This document shows positions 37,861 through 46,724 of a DNA stretch of 64,000 nucleotides, one piece after another (within the stretch, counting starts at the first letter, position 1; every line of letters starts with the position of its first letter). Position numbers and translations under genes: made by a program. The notes beneath the pieces were generated by a model. That model was not told the DNA's origin. It searched no databases and saw nothing but the letters and a program-made list of their open reading frames with translations. The stretch is taken from positions 2,620,001 to 2,684,000 of the forward strand of contig NZ_CP063832.1 in NCBI RefSeq assembly GCF_023277925.1, given 5' to 3'. Source of the DNA: Pseudomonas entomophila. GTDB lineage: Bacteria; Pseudomonadota; Gammaproteobacteria; Pseudomonadales; Pseudomonadaceae.

Positions 37861-39276
37861 TCAATAGAAACGCTTCGGGTCACCCGACTCGAGCAAGCTT
37901 GCCAACTGCGTCAGGGCAAAGCGCAATTCCTGCTGGCTGGTGGGTGACATCAGCACCACCCTCACCCCTCGCGGATCCCCACTACGCTCAACCTGGAACT
38001 GGCTGCCACTCATGACGATCACGCCATTGGCCCTGGCCAGCAAGGCGAATTCGTCGCTGCGCCACTGCTCCGGCAGGTTCAGCCAGACGTGGTAACCATG
38101 GGGTTGGCTGCGTAGCACACTCGAACCAAACACCTCGCTGGCAATCGCCTGGCGCGCGGCCGCTTCTGCCCGGTGCATGCGGATCAACTGGCTGTCGAGG
38201 CCTTCGCCGATGACATGGCTGGCCAACTGCGCGGTCAGTGGAGAAGGCATCCATACCGTGCTGCGCACCATGGAGGTCAAGCGCGACAGCAACTTCGGCG
38301 GGCTGTACAGGTAGCCGATGCGCAGGGCCGGCAGCACCGACTTGGACAGGCTGGTGAGGTAGATCGAGCGGTCCGGGGCGAAGGTGCTCAGCGGCCGGGT
38401 GCCGGCGTCAGTGGCCAGGAACCCGTAGATGTCATCGTCGAGCAGCAGGAAGTCGAACTCTTCGGCCAGCGCGGCAATCTGCGCCCGCCGGGCGTTGGAC
38501 ATGATCGCGGTAGTGGGGTTCTGGCAGGTCGCCACACAGACCAGCATCGCCGGTTTCTCGCGCTGGCAGATTTCCCGCAGGGCTTCGGGGATGATCCCCT
38601 CTTCGTCCATGGGTACGCCGCGCAAGCGCCGGCCAAGGCCGTGGGCCACCGAGATGATGCCCGGGTAGCACAGCGACTCGCACAACACCAAGTCACCAGC
38701 CTCGGTCAGGGCACTGATCGCTACCATCAGGCCATGCTGGGCGCCACTGGTGATGACCACCTGTTGCCACTGCGCACCCGGCAGCCAGTGGCGCAGCCAC
38801 TGTGCACCGGCCTCGCGGTGCAAGGGGTGGCCGCCGTCGGGGGTGTAGTCGAGCGCCTGATCGAGATGACTGGCGTTGGCCAGTTCGACCAACGCGTTGC
38901 GCAGCCAGTACTGCAAGGTCTCGCCGTAGGGCTTGATGATCGACAGGTCGAGCTCTTCGGCTCGTGGCGAACTTGCCGTGGTGAACAAGGGCCGCTGCAC
39001 GGGCTTGGCGGCGGAACGCTCGTCGGCCTTGTCGCTGATCCGGTCGAGCACATAGGTGCCACGGCCCACTTCGCCTTGCGCCAGCCCTCGGCGCGAGGCC
39101 TCGATGTAGGCACGGCTGATGGTGCCGGGGGTCACGTCCAGGGCGGCGGCCAGCTCACGCAGGGTTGGCAGGCGCTCCCCGCGCTTGAGCGTCCCGCTGG
39201 CGATGTCCCGGGCCAGCGCATCGGCGATGGACAGGTACATTGGCTGGTTGCTTTCGCTGATCTGAGGAACCCACAT
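37861..39276 (-). CDS. MocR-type regulator (GntR winged helix fused to aminotransferase-like domain)
   Basis: 471 residues: an N-terminal GntR winged helix (about residues 10-80, LRELAAALDVTPGTISRAYI) and a class I/II aminotransferase-like domain (about 100-465) that binds pyridoxal phosphate, with SLSKSVLPALRIGYL as the PLP-lysine region and FLLLDDDIYGFLATDAGTRP as the cofactor-binding aspartate region. MocR proteins use PLP or PLP-amino-acid adducts as signals. It is divergent from the permease/oxidoreductase/RidA/PLP-enzyme operon and is the obvious candidate to control it. Similar regulators control GABA, taurine and pyridoxine genes, so the effector here cannot be named. Confidence 0.9.
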   Translation of the reverse strand: MWVPQISESNQPMYLSIADALARDIASGTLKRGERLPTLRELAAALDVTPGTISRAYIEASRRGLAQGEVGRGTYVLDRISDKADERSAAKPVQRPLFTTASSPRAEELDLSIIKPYGETLQYWLRNALVELANASHLDQALDYTPDGGHPLHREAGAQWLRHWLPGAQWQQVVITSGAQHGLMVAISALTEAGDLVLCESLCYPGIISVAHGLGRRLRGVPMDEEGIIPEALREICQREKPAMLVCVATCQNPTTAIMSNARRAQIAALAEEFDFLLLDDDIYGFLATDAGTRPLSTFAPDRSIYLTSLSKSVLPALRIGYLYSPPKLLSRLTSMVRSTVWMPSPLTAQLASHVIGEGLDSQLIRMHRAEAAARQAIASEVFGSSVLRSQPHGYHVWLNLPEQWRSDEFALLARANGVIVMSGSQFQVERSGDPRGVRVVLMSPTSQQELRFALTQLASLLESGDPKRFY

Positions 39277-39595
39277 GAGACGGCTACCGAGTGGTAAATG
39301 ATTGTATTTTGATCATATCACATGACTTGAGTCGATCCATTAAGCGATTCAAATTGTATCCAACGTGTGTGACGAGGCTCACAGGAGCGAATTTTCAGCT
39401 CTCTCAGTCCTCAAATATAACCTAGCAATTTCAATAACTTAATGAATTTCATGGTCAATCTTGCCCGTCAGTTCGGTGTTTTGTGCAGCGGTTTTAACAT
39501 TGAGCCTATTGAAACAACTCAATGCATCGATATAGAGTCAATCAAGCTCGACTCAATCGAATCAATCAACCCTGACCCATCAATCCGGACGCACC
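39277..39595. promoter_or_regulatory. AT-rich divergent control region with TCAATC direct repeats
   Basis: A 319-bp stretch without genes, markedly AT-richer than its surroundings, between the MocR gene and the permease gene. The hexamer TCAATC occurs four times in one orientation at 39538, 39553, 39562 and 39580, close to the permease start. MocR regulators typically bind direct repeats, so these are candidate operators. Clear -35/-10 boxes could not be assigned. Confidence 0.55.
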
Positions 39596-40801
39596 ATGGA
39601 CACCATCAGAAAGGACTTTTCACTCTCAGCACTGGTCGCCGGCCTCATCGCGGTGATCATCTCCTACGCCGGCCCCTTGATCATCGTGTTCCAGGCTGCC
39701 CACCAGGCGCAGCTGAGCACCGAGGTCACCGCCTCGTGGATCTGGGCGATCTCCATCGGCAGCGGTCTGACCGGCTTGCTGCTGAGCTGGAAACTGCGGG
39801 TACCGGTGATCACCGCCTGGTCGACACCCGGCGCAGCCCTGCTGGTATCGATGCTGCCGACCGTATCCCTGGCACAGGCGGTGGGGGCCTATATCGTCGC
39901 CTCGCTGCTGATCACAGTGATCGCATTGAGCGGCGCTTTCGACCGCCTGATGAACCGCCTGCCCAAGGCCATCGCCGCCGCCATGCTGGCCGGCATCCTG
40001 TTCCGCTTCGGCGCCGAGCTGTTCAGCTCGATCCGCGTCCAGCCACTGCTGGTGCTGTCGATGCTGGTGGCCTATCTGGTGTTCAAGCGCCTTTCGCCGC
40101 GCTACGCGATCTTGTCGGTGCTGATCGTTGGATGCGCGCTGGCCGCCGGGCTGGGCCAACTGAACACCCAGGCCCTGGTACTGGAGATGACCGTACCGGT
40201 CTGGACAGCCCCGGAGTGGAACTGGCACGCCATCATCAACATCGGGCTGCCGCTGGCCCTGGTGTCACTTACCGGCCAGTCGGTACCTGGGATTGCCGTA
40301 CTGCGCACCTCCGGCTACCAGACCCCGGCCCGCCCGATCGTATCGGTCACCGCGATCGGCTCGTTACTGATGGCGCCCTTCGCTTGCCACGGCGTCAACC
40401 TGGCAGCGATCACCGCGGCCATCTGCACCGGCCGTGAAGCCCACGAAAACCCGGACAAGCGCTACATCGCCGGGATCGCCTGCGGCGCCTTCTACCTGCT
40501 GATGGGCACCTTCGGCGCGACGCTGGCCTCGGTGTTTTCCGCGCTGCCCAGGGAGTTGATCGCCGCCCTCGCCGGCCTCGCCCTGTTCGGCGCCATCGCC
40601 ACCGGCCTCGCCGGTGCAATGGCCGACGAGAAGCAGCGCGAGCCGGCCCTGATCACCTTCCTGGTCACCGCATCGGGGATGAGCTTCCTCGGCCTCGCCG
40701 CCGCCTTCTGGGGGTTGATCTTCGGCCTCGTCGCCCACTTCGCCCTGGGCTACAGCCGCCCAGGCAAGGCCAGCCAGCGCCAGGAGGCGCGCGCATCATG
40801 A
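39596..40801 (+). CDS. BenE-family permease
   Basis: Inner-membrane transporter of 401 residues with about 11-12 hydrophobic segments and the BenE family features (SYAGPLIIVFQAAHQAQLST, PVITAWSTPGAALLVSMLPT, PFACHGVNLAAITAAICTGR). Family members import benzoate with protons, but many are of unknown specificity. Its stop overlaps the start of the following oxidoreductase by 4 bp. The company of amino-acid enzymes suggests an aromatic or other amino-acid-related substrate; this is inference. Confidence 0.88.
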   Translation: MDTIRKDFSLSALVAGLIAVIISYAGPLIIVFQAAHQAQLSTEVTASWIWAISIGSGLTGLLLSWKLRVPVITAWSTPGAALLVSMLPTVSLAQAVGAYIVASLLITVIALSGAFDRLMNRLPKAIAAAMLAGILFRFGAELFSSIRVQPLLVLSMLVAYLVFKRLSPRYAILSVLIVGCALAAGLGQLNTQALVLEMTVPVWTAPEWNWHAIINIGLPLALVSLTGQSVPGIAVLRTSGYQTPARPIVSVTAIGSLLMAPFACHGVNLAAITAAICTGREAHENPDKRYIAGIACGAFYLLMGTFGATLASVFSALPRELIAALAGLALFGAIATGLAGAMADEKQREPALITFLVTASGMSFLGLAAAFWGLIFGLVAHFALGYSRPGKASQRQEARAS

Positions 40802-41970
40802 GCCAGAGCTTCGACTTCGTGGTCATCGGGGGCGGCATCGCTGGCGTCTCGATCGCTTATCAACTGGCCGAACATGGTCGTGTCTGCCTACTGGAACGTG
40901 AACGCCAGCTGGCCTACCACACCACCGGGCGATCGGCGGCCATCTCCATGGAAAGCTATGGCAACCAGCATATCCGTGCATTGACCTGCGCTTCCCGGGG
41001 TTTCTTCGAAGCACCGCCGACCGGGCTGGCGAGCACACCTTTATGGTCGCCTCGCGGTGCACTGATCGTCGCCACCCATGAGCGCGAGGCACAGCTGCGC
41101 CAACGCTTCGAAGTGGTGCGCCAGCATGTGCCCGACGCACGTTGGGCAGATGCCGCCGAAGTAATGGCGCTCGCACCCTACCTGGCTCCAGGGCGCTGGA
41201 GCGCCGGCATCCATGAGCCGGGGGCCTTCGACCTCGATGTGCACGCCATCCACGGCGCCTACCTCACCGGCCTGCGCCAGCGTGGCGGCGAGGTACGCCG
41301 TGACTGCGAGCTGTTCGGCGCCCAGCACCGGGACGGGGTGTGGCGCCTGCTCTGCGGTGATGGCAGCACCTTGCACGCCCGGCTGATCGTCAATGCCGCC
41401 GGCAGCTGGGCGGACACCTGTGCCGAACGCTGCGAGGTGCCGGCGATCGGCCTGCAGGCCCTGCGCCGGACCGTGCTGGTCGTCGACCCCCATTGCGAGG
41501 TGCATGACACCCCTTACCTGGGCACCCTCGACGAAGACATCTTCATCAAGCCCGAGGCCGGTCGCCTAATCGTCTCCCCCTGTGACGAAACGCCCTCCGC
41601 GCCCTGCGACGCGCAGCCCGAGGAACTGGACCTGGCCATCACCCTCGATCGCCTGGAACAGACCACCCAGTTGCGCCCCAAGCGCATCGTCAACCGCTGG
41701 GCCGGCTTGCGCAATTTTGTCGCCGATCGCACCCCCGTGGTCGGCGCCGACCCGCAACAACCCGCCTTCGTCTGGCTCGCCGCCCTCGGCGGCTATGGCA
41801 TCCAGACCGCACCGGCGCTGTCGCGCCTGTGCTGCCACAGCGCGCTGGGCCTGCCGATGCCGGCAGACCTCGCCGCACGCGGCCTCGACTACGCGCCGTT
41901 CTCCCCCGAGCGCTGCCGCACCCGGACCTTCGCCACGCGCCGCGTGACCGAGGTCGCCCAATTGCACTGA
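40798..41970 (+). CDS. FAD-dependent amino-acid oxidoreductase (DAO family)
   Basis: Flavoprotein of 390 residues with the N-terminal dinucleotide fold VVIGGGIAGVSIAYQL and the DAO-family second motif (LIVNAAGSWADTCAERCEVP), a substrate domain and a C-terminal FAD contact (FVWLAALGGYGIQTAPALSR). Such enzymes (glycine oxidase, D-amino-acid dehydrogenase, sarcosine oxidase) oxidise an amine to an imine. The start overlaps the permease stop. RidA, which hydrolyses imines, follows, so the two likely work in sequence. Confidence 0.88.
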   Translation: MSQSFDFVVIGGGIAGVSIAYQLAEHGRVCLLERERQLAYHTTGRSAAISMESYGNQHIRALTCASRGFFEAPPTGLASTPLWSPRGALIVATHEREAQLRQRFEVVRQHVPDARWADAAEVMALAPYLAPGRWSAGIHEPGAFDLDVHAIHGAYLTGLRQRGGEVRRDCELFGAQHRDGVWRLLCGDGSTLHARLIVNAAGSWADTCAERCEVPAIGLQALRRTVLVVDPHCEVHDTPYLGTLDEDIFIKPEAGRLIVSPCDETPSAPCDAQPEELDLAITLDRLEQTTQLRPKRIVNRWAGLRNFVADRTPVVGADPQQPAFVWLAALGGYGIQTAPALSRLCCHSALGLPMPADLAARGLDYAPFSPERCRTRTFATRRVTEVAQLH

Positions 41971-42013
41971 TCCACCCACACAAAAACAAATGCCATCACA
42001 AGGAGTGAACACC

Positions 42014-42451
42014 ATGCAAAGCACCGCCCACGCCAAGGCCAGCCAAACCCAGCCCTTCCTCACCGACGACAACGTCATCTATACCGACCAGGCGCCCTTC
42101 CCCCTGGGCACCTACTCCCAGGCCATCCGCGTCGGCGACACCGTGTACCTCTCAGCGCAGACACCGGTCGAGCCCAGCTCCAACGAAGTACTGGCCAAGG
42201 ACTTCGAAGGCCAGTTGCGCCAGACCCTGGACAATCTCAAGGCCATGACCGAAGCCTGCGGCGGCAGCCTGGCCAATGTGGTCAAGGTCACCGCCTTCAT
42301 CACCGACCTAAGCGAGTTCCCCACCCTCAACCGAGTGATGGAAGCCTACTTCAGCAAGCCCTACCCGGCCCGCACCACCGCCGGTGCCAGCGCCCTGGCC
42401 CGCGGCACCCTGGTGGCGATCGACGCGATCATGGCACTGCCACCGCGCTGA
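42014..42451 (+). CDS. RidA-family enamine/imine deaminase
   Basis: 145 residues from the ATG at 42014 (AAGGAG upstream). Conserved core: APFPLGTYSQAIRVGDTVYL, then VVKVTAFITDLSEFPTLNRV and the carboxylate-binding Arg in YPARTTAGASALARGTLVAI. RidA proteins hydrolyse reactive enamines and imines released by PLP dehydratases or FAD oxidases. Both such enzyme types flank it here. A Gln/Ala-rich N-terminal extension of about 20 residues precedes the fold. Confidence 0.9.
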   Translation: MQSTAHAKASQTQPFLTDDNVIYTDQAPFPLGTYSQAIRVGDTVYLSAQTPVEPSSNEVLAKDFEGQLRQTLDNLKAMTEACGGSLANVVKVTAFITDLSEFPTLNRVMEAYFSKPYPARTTAGASALARGTLVAIDAIMALPPR

Positions 42452-42522
42452 CCTGCGCCTGCGGCGCCGTCATGTGGGCGGCGCCGCCTCCTCCTTCTCC
42501 CTCTTCTGCGCGAGGACACGCA

Positions 42523-43767
42523 ATGGACCGTCTTTGCAGGCCCTTCGTTTTGCAATGCATCACCTGCGGCACCCGCTACGCGCCCTACCAAGTCGAATAC
42601 TTCTGCCCTCATTGCCGTACCGATGGCGCCCTCGACACCCTCTACGACTATGACGCCGTGCGCCGGGAATGCGACCGCGACAGGCTGGCGACCCAGGCCG
42701 GGCTGGGCATGTGGCGCTACCGCGCGCTGCTGCCGCTGGGCAGCGAGCGCTATGTGCCACGGCTGCTGGTCGGCAGCACACCCCTGTACGAACGGCCTGG
42801 GCTGCTCGAGCCCGGTTCGGGCATGAAAGTCTGGGTCAAGGACGAGTCCCGCCAGCCCACCGGCTCGCTGAAGGACCGCGCCAGCGCCCTGGCGGTGGCC
42901 CTGGCCCTGGAAAGCGGTGCCAGCACCGTCGCGGTGGCGAGCACTGGCAACGCCGCGTCCGCACTCGCCGGCATGAGCGCCGAGCGTGGCCTGCGCAATG
43001 TGATCTTCATCCCCCGCACCACCCCGCGGGAAAAGCTGGCCCAGATGATCGGCTATGGCGCCGAGGTGATCCTGGTCGACGGCGCCTACGACGAAGCCTT
43101 CGAACAATGCCGCAACGCTTGCGAAAGCAATGGCTGGTACAACCGCACCACTGGCATCAACTCGTACATGACCGAAGGCAAGAAGACCGTCGCCTTCGAG
43201 ATCTGCGAACAACTGGGCTGGCAAGTGCCCGACCTGGTCTTCGTGCCGGTCGGCAACGGCTGCATCCTCGGCGCGGTGCACAAAGGCTTCCAGGATTTGC
43301 TCAAGCTTGGTTGGATCGAGCGCATGCCACGGCTGATGGGCGTGCAGGCACGGGAAAGCAACTTCATGTACCGCGCCTGGGCCAGCGACACCCCCCTCGA
43401 CCAGGTGGAAAGACGCCTACCAGCGAGCCTGGCAAGCAGCATCAACGTAGCCTTCCCCCGCGACCGCCTCAAGGCATTGCGTGCGGTACGCGACAGCGAA
43501 GGCGCATTCCTCTGCGTCGACGACAGCGCAATCGTCCAAGCCGCCTCACGCCTGGCGGCTCGCACCGGGATTTTCCCCGAGGCCGGTGCCGCCAGCAGCT
43601 ATGCCGGCCTGCTGCAGTACGCCGAACAACACCCCGGCAGCCAAGAAAGCGCCGTACTGCTGATTACCGGCAGCGGCCTGAAAGACACCTCGATCTACCT
43701 GCCCTCCAGCCCCACCTCCTCCCCTGCGGCTGCCTGGCAAACCCCAGCAGCCGCCATTGCCTCATGA
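42523..43767 (+). CDS. Threonine-synthase-like PLP enzyme with N-terminal zinc-finger-like motif
   Basis: Fold-type II PLP enzyme, 414 residues from the ATG at 42523 (GAGGA upstream). The N terminus has paired cysteines, [20 protein letters not shown], as in a group of threonine-synthase paralogs. The PLP lysine is in [13 protein letters not shown] and the phosphate loop in [14 protein letters not shown] [16 protein letters not shown]. True threonine synthase for biosynthesis is normally with hom, so this copy is probably a catabolic beta-eliminating or beta-replacing enzyme. Reaction not determined. Confidence 0.85.
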   Translation: MDRLCRPFVLQCITCGTRYAPYQVEYFCPHCRTDGALDTLYDYDAVRRECDRDRLATQAGLGMWRYRALLPLGSERYVPRLLVGSTPLYERPGLLEPGSGMKVWVKDESRQPTGSLKDRASALAVALALESGASTVAVASTGNAASALAGMSAERGLRNVIFIPRTTPREKLAQMIGYGAEVILVDGAYDEAFEQCRNACESNGWYNRTTGINSYMTEGKKTVAFEICEQLGWQVPDLVFVPVGNGCILGAVHKGFQDLLKLGWIERMPRLMGVQARESNFMYRAWASDTPLDQVERRLPASLASSINVAFPRDRLKALRAVRDSEGAFLCVDDSAIVQAASRLAARTGIFPEAGAASSYAGLLQYAEQHPGSQESAVLLITGSGLKDTSIYLPSSPTSSPAAAWQTPAAAIAS

Positions 43768-43777
43768 AGGGAACGCC

Positions 43778-45010
43778 ATGAACCTGGAAACCTGTGACGC
43801 CAACATCGCCCGACTGATTTCCCGCGAACGCTTCCGCCAGGAAATCCACATAGAACTGATCGCCTCGGAGAACTACGTAAGCCCCGCAGTGCTCGAGGCC
43901 CAAGGCTCGGTGCTGACCAACAAATATGCCGAAGGCTACCCCGGCCGCCGATACTACGGCGGCTGCCAGGTGGTCGACGAGATCGAGTCGCTGGCCATCG
44001 AGCGCGCCTGCGCGCTGTTCGGCGCCGAGTACGCCAACGTCCAACCCCACTCTGGCTCCCAGGCCAACCAGGCGGCGATGCTGGCACTGCTGCAACCGGG
44101 AGACACCCTGCTCGGCATGGCCCTGGCCGACGGCGGCCACCTCACCCACGGGGCCAAGGTGAACTTCTCCGGCAAGTGGTTCAATGCCGTGACCTACGGC
44201 GTCAACTCCGAGAGCGAAACGCTCGACTACGAACAACTTGAGCGCCTGGCACGCACGCACCGCCCGAAATTGATCATCGCCGGGGCGTCGGCCTATGCGC
44301 GACACATCGACTTTGCCCGTTTCCGCGCCCTGTGCGACGAAGTCGGTGCCTACCTGATGGTCGACATGGCCCACTATGCCGGCCTGGTCGCCGCTGGGCT
44401 CTACCCGTCACCAGTGCCCTACGCCGACATCGTCACCTCCACCACCCACAAGACCCTGCGCGGGCCGCGTGGCGGGCTGATCCTGGCCCGTCAGGCGCAT
44501 GCCGCCGCGCTCGACAAGGCGATCTTCCCGATGTACCAGGGCGGCCCGCTGATGCATGCGATCGCCGCCAAGGCCGTGGCTTTCCATGAAGCCAATACGG
44601 AGGACTTCCGCCGCTATCAGGCACAAGTGATCGAGAATGCCAGGGGCATGGCACAGGTGCTCACCGAGCGTGGCCTGCGTATTGTCTCCGGCGGTACCGA
44701 CAGCCATATGTTCCTGGTCGACCTGCAACCCCTTGGGCTAGACGGCAAGGCCGCCGAGGCACTGCTGGAAAGCGCGCGCATCACCCTGAACAAGAACGCC
44801 ATTCCCAACGACCCACAGGCGCCGACGATTACCAGCGGCATCCGCATCGGCACCCCGGCGATCACCACCCGAGGCATGGGGCTCGAGCAGGCCAAGTTGC
44901 TTGCACAACTGATCGCCAACCTGCTGCATGCGCCGGACGACACCGAAGTGCACAGCGAGGTGTGCCGCCAGGTGGACCGGTTGTGCGAGGCGTATCCCGT
45001 GTATCGCTGA
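43778..45010 (+). CDS. glyA: Serine hydroxymethyltransferase (GlyA paralog)
   Basis: PLP enzyme of 410 residues from the ATG at 43778 (GAAGGGAA upstream): [40 protein letters not shown], and the PLP lysine in [16 protein letters not shown]. It should interconvert serine and glycine with tetrahydrofolate, or cleave other beta-hydroxy amino acids. Pseudomonads carry additional glyA copies elsewhere; this one ends an amino-acid catabolic operon, only 10 bp after the PLP-enzyme gene, so a role on a beta-hydroxy amino acid is plausible. Confidence 0.92.
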   Translation: MNLETCDANIARLISRERFRQEIHIELIASENYVSPAVLEAQGSVLTNKYAEGYPGRRYYGGCQVVDEIESLAIERACALFGAEYANVQPHSGSQANQAAMLALLQPGDTLLGMALADGGHLTHGAKVNFSGKWFNAVTYGVNSESETLDYEQLERLARTHRPKLIIAGASAYARHIDFARFRALCDEVGAYLMVDMAHYAGLVAAGLYPSPVPYADIVTSTTHKTLRGPRGGLILARQAHAAALDKAIFPMYQGGPLMHAIAAKAVAFHEANTEDFRRYQAQVIENARGMAQVLTERGLRIVSGGTDSHMFLVDLQPLGLDGKAAEALLESARITLNKNAIPNDPQAPTITSGIRIGTPAITTRGMGLEQAKLLAQLIANLLHAPDDTEVHSEVCRQVDRLCEAYPVYR

Positions 45011-45091
45011 AATCCGACAGCAGCCGACTCCGCGCCATGGCGCAAACGGCCAGGGGTCGGTTGTATCGTTGAGAGGTGTGGATGGATCGGA

Positions 45092-45168
45092 TGGTGTCCC
45101 AGGCAGGATTTGAACCTGCAACCTTCCCCTTAGGAGGGGGATGCTCTATCCAATTGAGCTACTGAGAC
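45092..45168 (-). tRNA. tRNA-Arg(CCT)
   Basis: 77-nt cloverleaf on the minus strand, 5' GTCTCAG pairing with CTGGGAC, anticodon loop CTCCTAA, T-loop GTTCAAATC, and an encoded CCA. Decodes AGG. Confidence 0.96.
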
Positions 45169-45242
45169 CCTGAGGCCGGCAACGAATACTGCGCGGCAGA
45201 GACGGCGAGCATGTTAACCAGCATGTAGCCATTTGTCATGCC

Positions 45243-45866
45243 TCAATCGGGCAATTTGCACGTCAGATTATTCTCAGGCAATTGGCCGAGTGCGCCGTGT
45301 TCACCCAGCAACCTCAGCAAGGCTTCGACGGCACTGGATAATGAAGCCGAATTGTCCAGCACATGCACTGAAGCATCATAAGCCTGCATACCCGCGCTGC
45401 GTGCCAACCGCAGCTCTATCTCTTCGTGGTTTTCCCGGCCTCGGGCCAGGAGTCGCTCACGCAGCACCTGCGGCGATACAGCCAGCCCCACCGCCAGCAA
45501 GTCGGGATAACGCTCACGCGCTTGCGCGAGGTATCCCCGCGAGCCATTGACCAACACCGACAACCCCTGATCAAGCCAGTCATCCACCTGGACCGGAATG
45601 CCATAGGAAAGCCCGTTGGCCTGCCACGACAAGGCGAATTCACCAGCCAGGCGCATCATTTCAAAACGTTCCGCGCTCACACCGACTGCGGCTTCACCTT
45701 TCGCCTCGGCCGAGCGGGTTATGACACGCCGGGCAATTTCAACACCTTGCGTAAGCAGTTGCTCGCGCGCGGCATCGATAAGGGAATCTTTCCCAGAGCC
45801 GGACGGTCCTATCAGGAAGATCAAGCGCCCCCTTGAGGGCGGTGTACCGCTTGCGTCATATTGCAT
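45243..45866 (-). CDS. phnN: Ribose 1,5-bisphosphate phosphokinase PhnN
   Basis: Guanylate-kinase-like enzyme of 207 residues that makes PRPP from ribose 1,5-bisphosphate. Walker A LIFLIGPSGSGKDS, then VITRSAEAKGEAAVGVSAER, and the specificity region ALSWQANGLSYGIPVQVDDW. The ATG at 45866 is preferred; a TTG five codons earlier is possible. It stands alone, away from any phosphonate (phn) operon, so a general salvage role is likelier than phosphonate breakdown. Confidence 0.85.
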   Translation of the reverse strand: MQYDASGTPPSRGRLIFLIGPSGSGKDSLIDAAREQLLTQGVEIARRVITRSAEAKGEAAVGVSAERFEMMRLAGEFALSWQANGLSYGIPVQVDDWLDQGLSVLVNGSRGYLAQARERYPDLLAVGLAVSPQVLRERLLARGRENHEEIELRLARSAGMQAYDASVHVLDNSASLSSAVEALLRLLGEHGALGQLPENNLTCKLPD

Positions 45867-45926
45867 AGCCACTATGCTCAATGTGAGGGGAACCCGCGCA
45901 TTCTAGGCTTTTTCCCTGACCTTTGT

Positions 45927-46030
45927 TGCCAGTTACCAGATTTTGACGACAAAGGTCTGACACCTTGGCGATTCGGTGGATGTAAAACTTTTCAAACCAG
46001 TGCTCATTTCTGATAATTGGTACTGGCAAA
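45927..46030. promoter_or_regulatory. Candidate AmrZ operators and AlgU-type promoter before amrZ
   Basis: TGCCAGTTACCAG (45927-45939) and, inverted, GGTACTGGCA (46019-46028) both resemble the AmrZ site GGCCATTACCAGCC. Between them lie AAACTT (45985) and TCTGA (46009), 18 bp apart, similar to the AlgU consensus GAACTT-N16/17-TCTGA but with a slightly long spacer. AlgU activation and autorepression of amrZ are known in P. aeruginosa. The rest of the 346-bp gap (45867-46212) shows nothing further. Confidence 0.5.
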
Positions 46031-46212
46031 AAGCCTTTATCCGGATCACTATTTGTCACAGAATTGACGCCAAGGAAACGGCGACCATGAGGCAAGATGA
46101 AGACCCAAAATCACATCACGGTTGAACATTTTGTCGTCGCCGCGGTCGTACTTCCACCGTGCGGCCAATTTGAGAACCGCTTCCCCTGAACCAGAACAAC
46201 CGGTCAATTTAT

Positions 46213-46539
46213 ATGCGCCCAATGAAACAGGCTATCTATTCGAGCCGCACCGCTGACAAGTTCGTCGTCCGCCTGCCAGACGGTATGCGTGAGCGCATTG
46301 CCGAGGTAGCGCGCAACCACCACCGCAGCATGAACTCCGAAATCATTGCACGCCTGGAGCAGAGCCTTATCCAGGAAGGTGCGCTGGGTGACGAGCTGAG
46401 CATGCGCCTGGACAGCCCAGAGCTCAGCCTGCATGAACGCGAACTGCTGCAGCGCTTCCGCCAACTTTCTCATCGCCAGCAAAACGCGCTGGTCGCCCTC
46501 ATCGCTCACGATGTGGAAATGGCCGCCGACGCGTCCTGA
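46213..46539 (+). CDS. amrZ: Ribbon-helix-helix regulator AmrZ
   Basis: 108-residue Arc-type DNA-binding protein that controls alginate, motility, cyclic-di-GMP and biofilm genes. Core: [40 protein letters not shown] (ribbon-helix-helix), and the tetramerisation tail [20 protein letters not shown]. It matches P. aeruginosa AmrZ nearly throughout, with a 2-residue shorter N terminus. AmrZ represses flagellar genes through fleQ in some species, so it relates functionally to the first part of this window. A strong terminator follows. Confidence 0.93.
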   Translation: MRPMKQAIYSSRTADKFVVRLPDGMRERIAEVARNHHRSMNSEIIARLEQSLIQEGALGDELSMRLDSPELSLHERELLQRFRQLSHRQQNALVALIAHDVEMAADAS

Positions 46540-46557
46540 TAAGCGATCTTTCAGCCG

Positions 46558-46595
46558 CACACAAAAAAGCCAGCGCAAGCTGGCTTTTTTGTGTG
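46558..46595. terminator. Terminator behind amrZ
   Basis: AAAAAAGCCAGC-GCAA-GCTGGCTTTTTT flanked by further complementary bases: a strong bidirectional intrinsic terminator. Confidence 0.92.
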
Positions 46596-46640
46596 CGGTA
46601 GCTGTAGAAAAACCCATAACCCATTGATTTGACACGCCCC

Positions 46641-46724
46641 CTGTAGGAGCTTTAGCCGCGATCACCCGCGCAGCGGGTGCCGCACACCGCAGTGCCTGCA
46701 TCGCGGCTAAAGCCGCTCCTACAG
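46641..46724. repeat. REP pair that supplies the mgtE stop codon
   Basis: CTGTAGGAGCTTTAGCCGCG (left arm, lacking a CGG triplet of the usual core) and the inverted arm ending GCCGCTCCTACAG. The right arm's CTGTAG is the last Leu codon and stop of mgtE. Confidence 0.9.

Noticed and set aside
45856..46095. 79-codon minus-strand frame upstream of phnN
   Set aside because: Overlaps the phnN start and the amrZ control region; no ribosome site or recognisable sequence.
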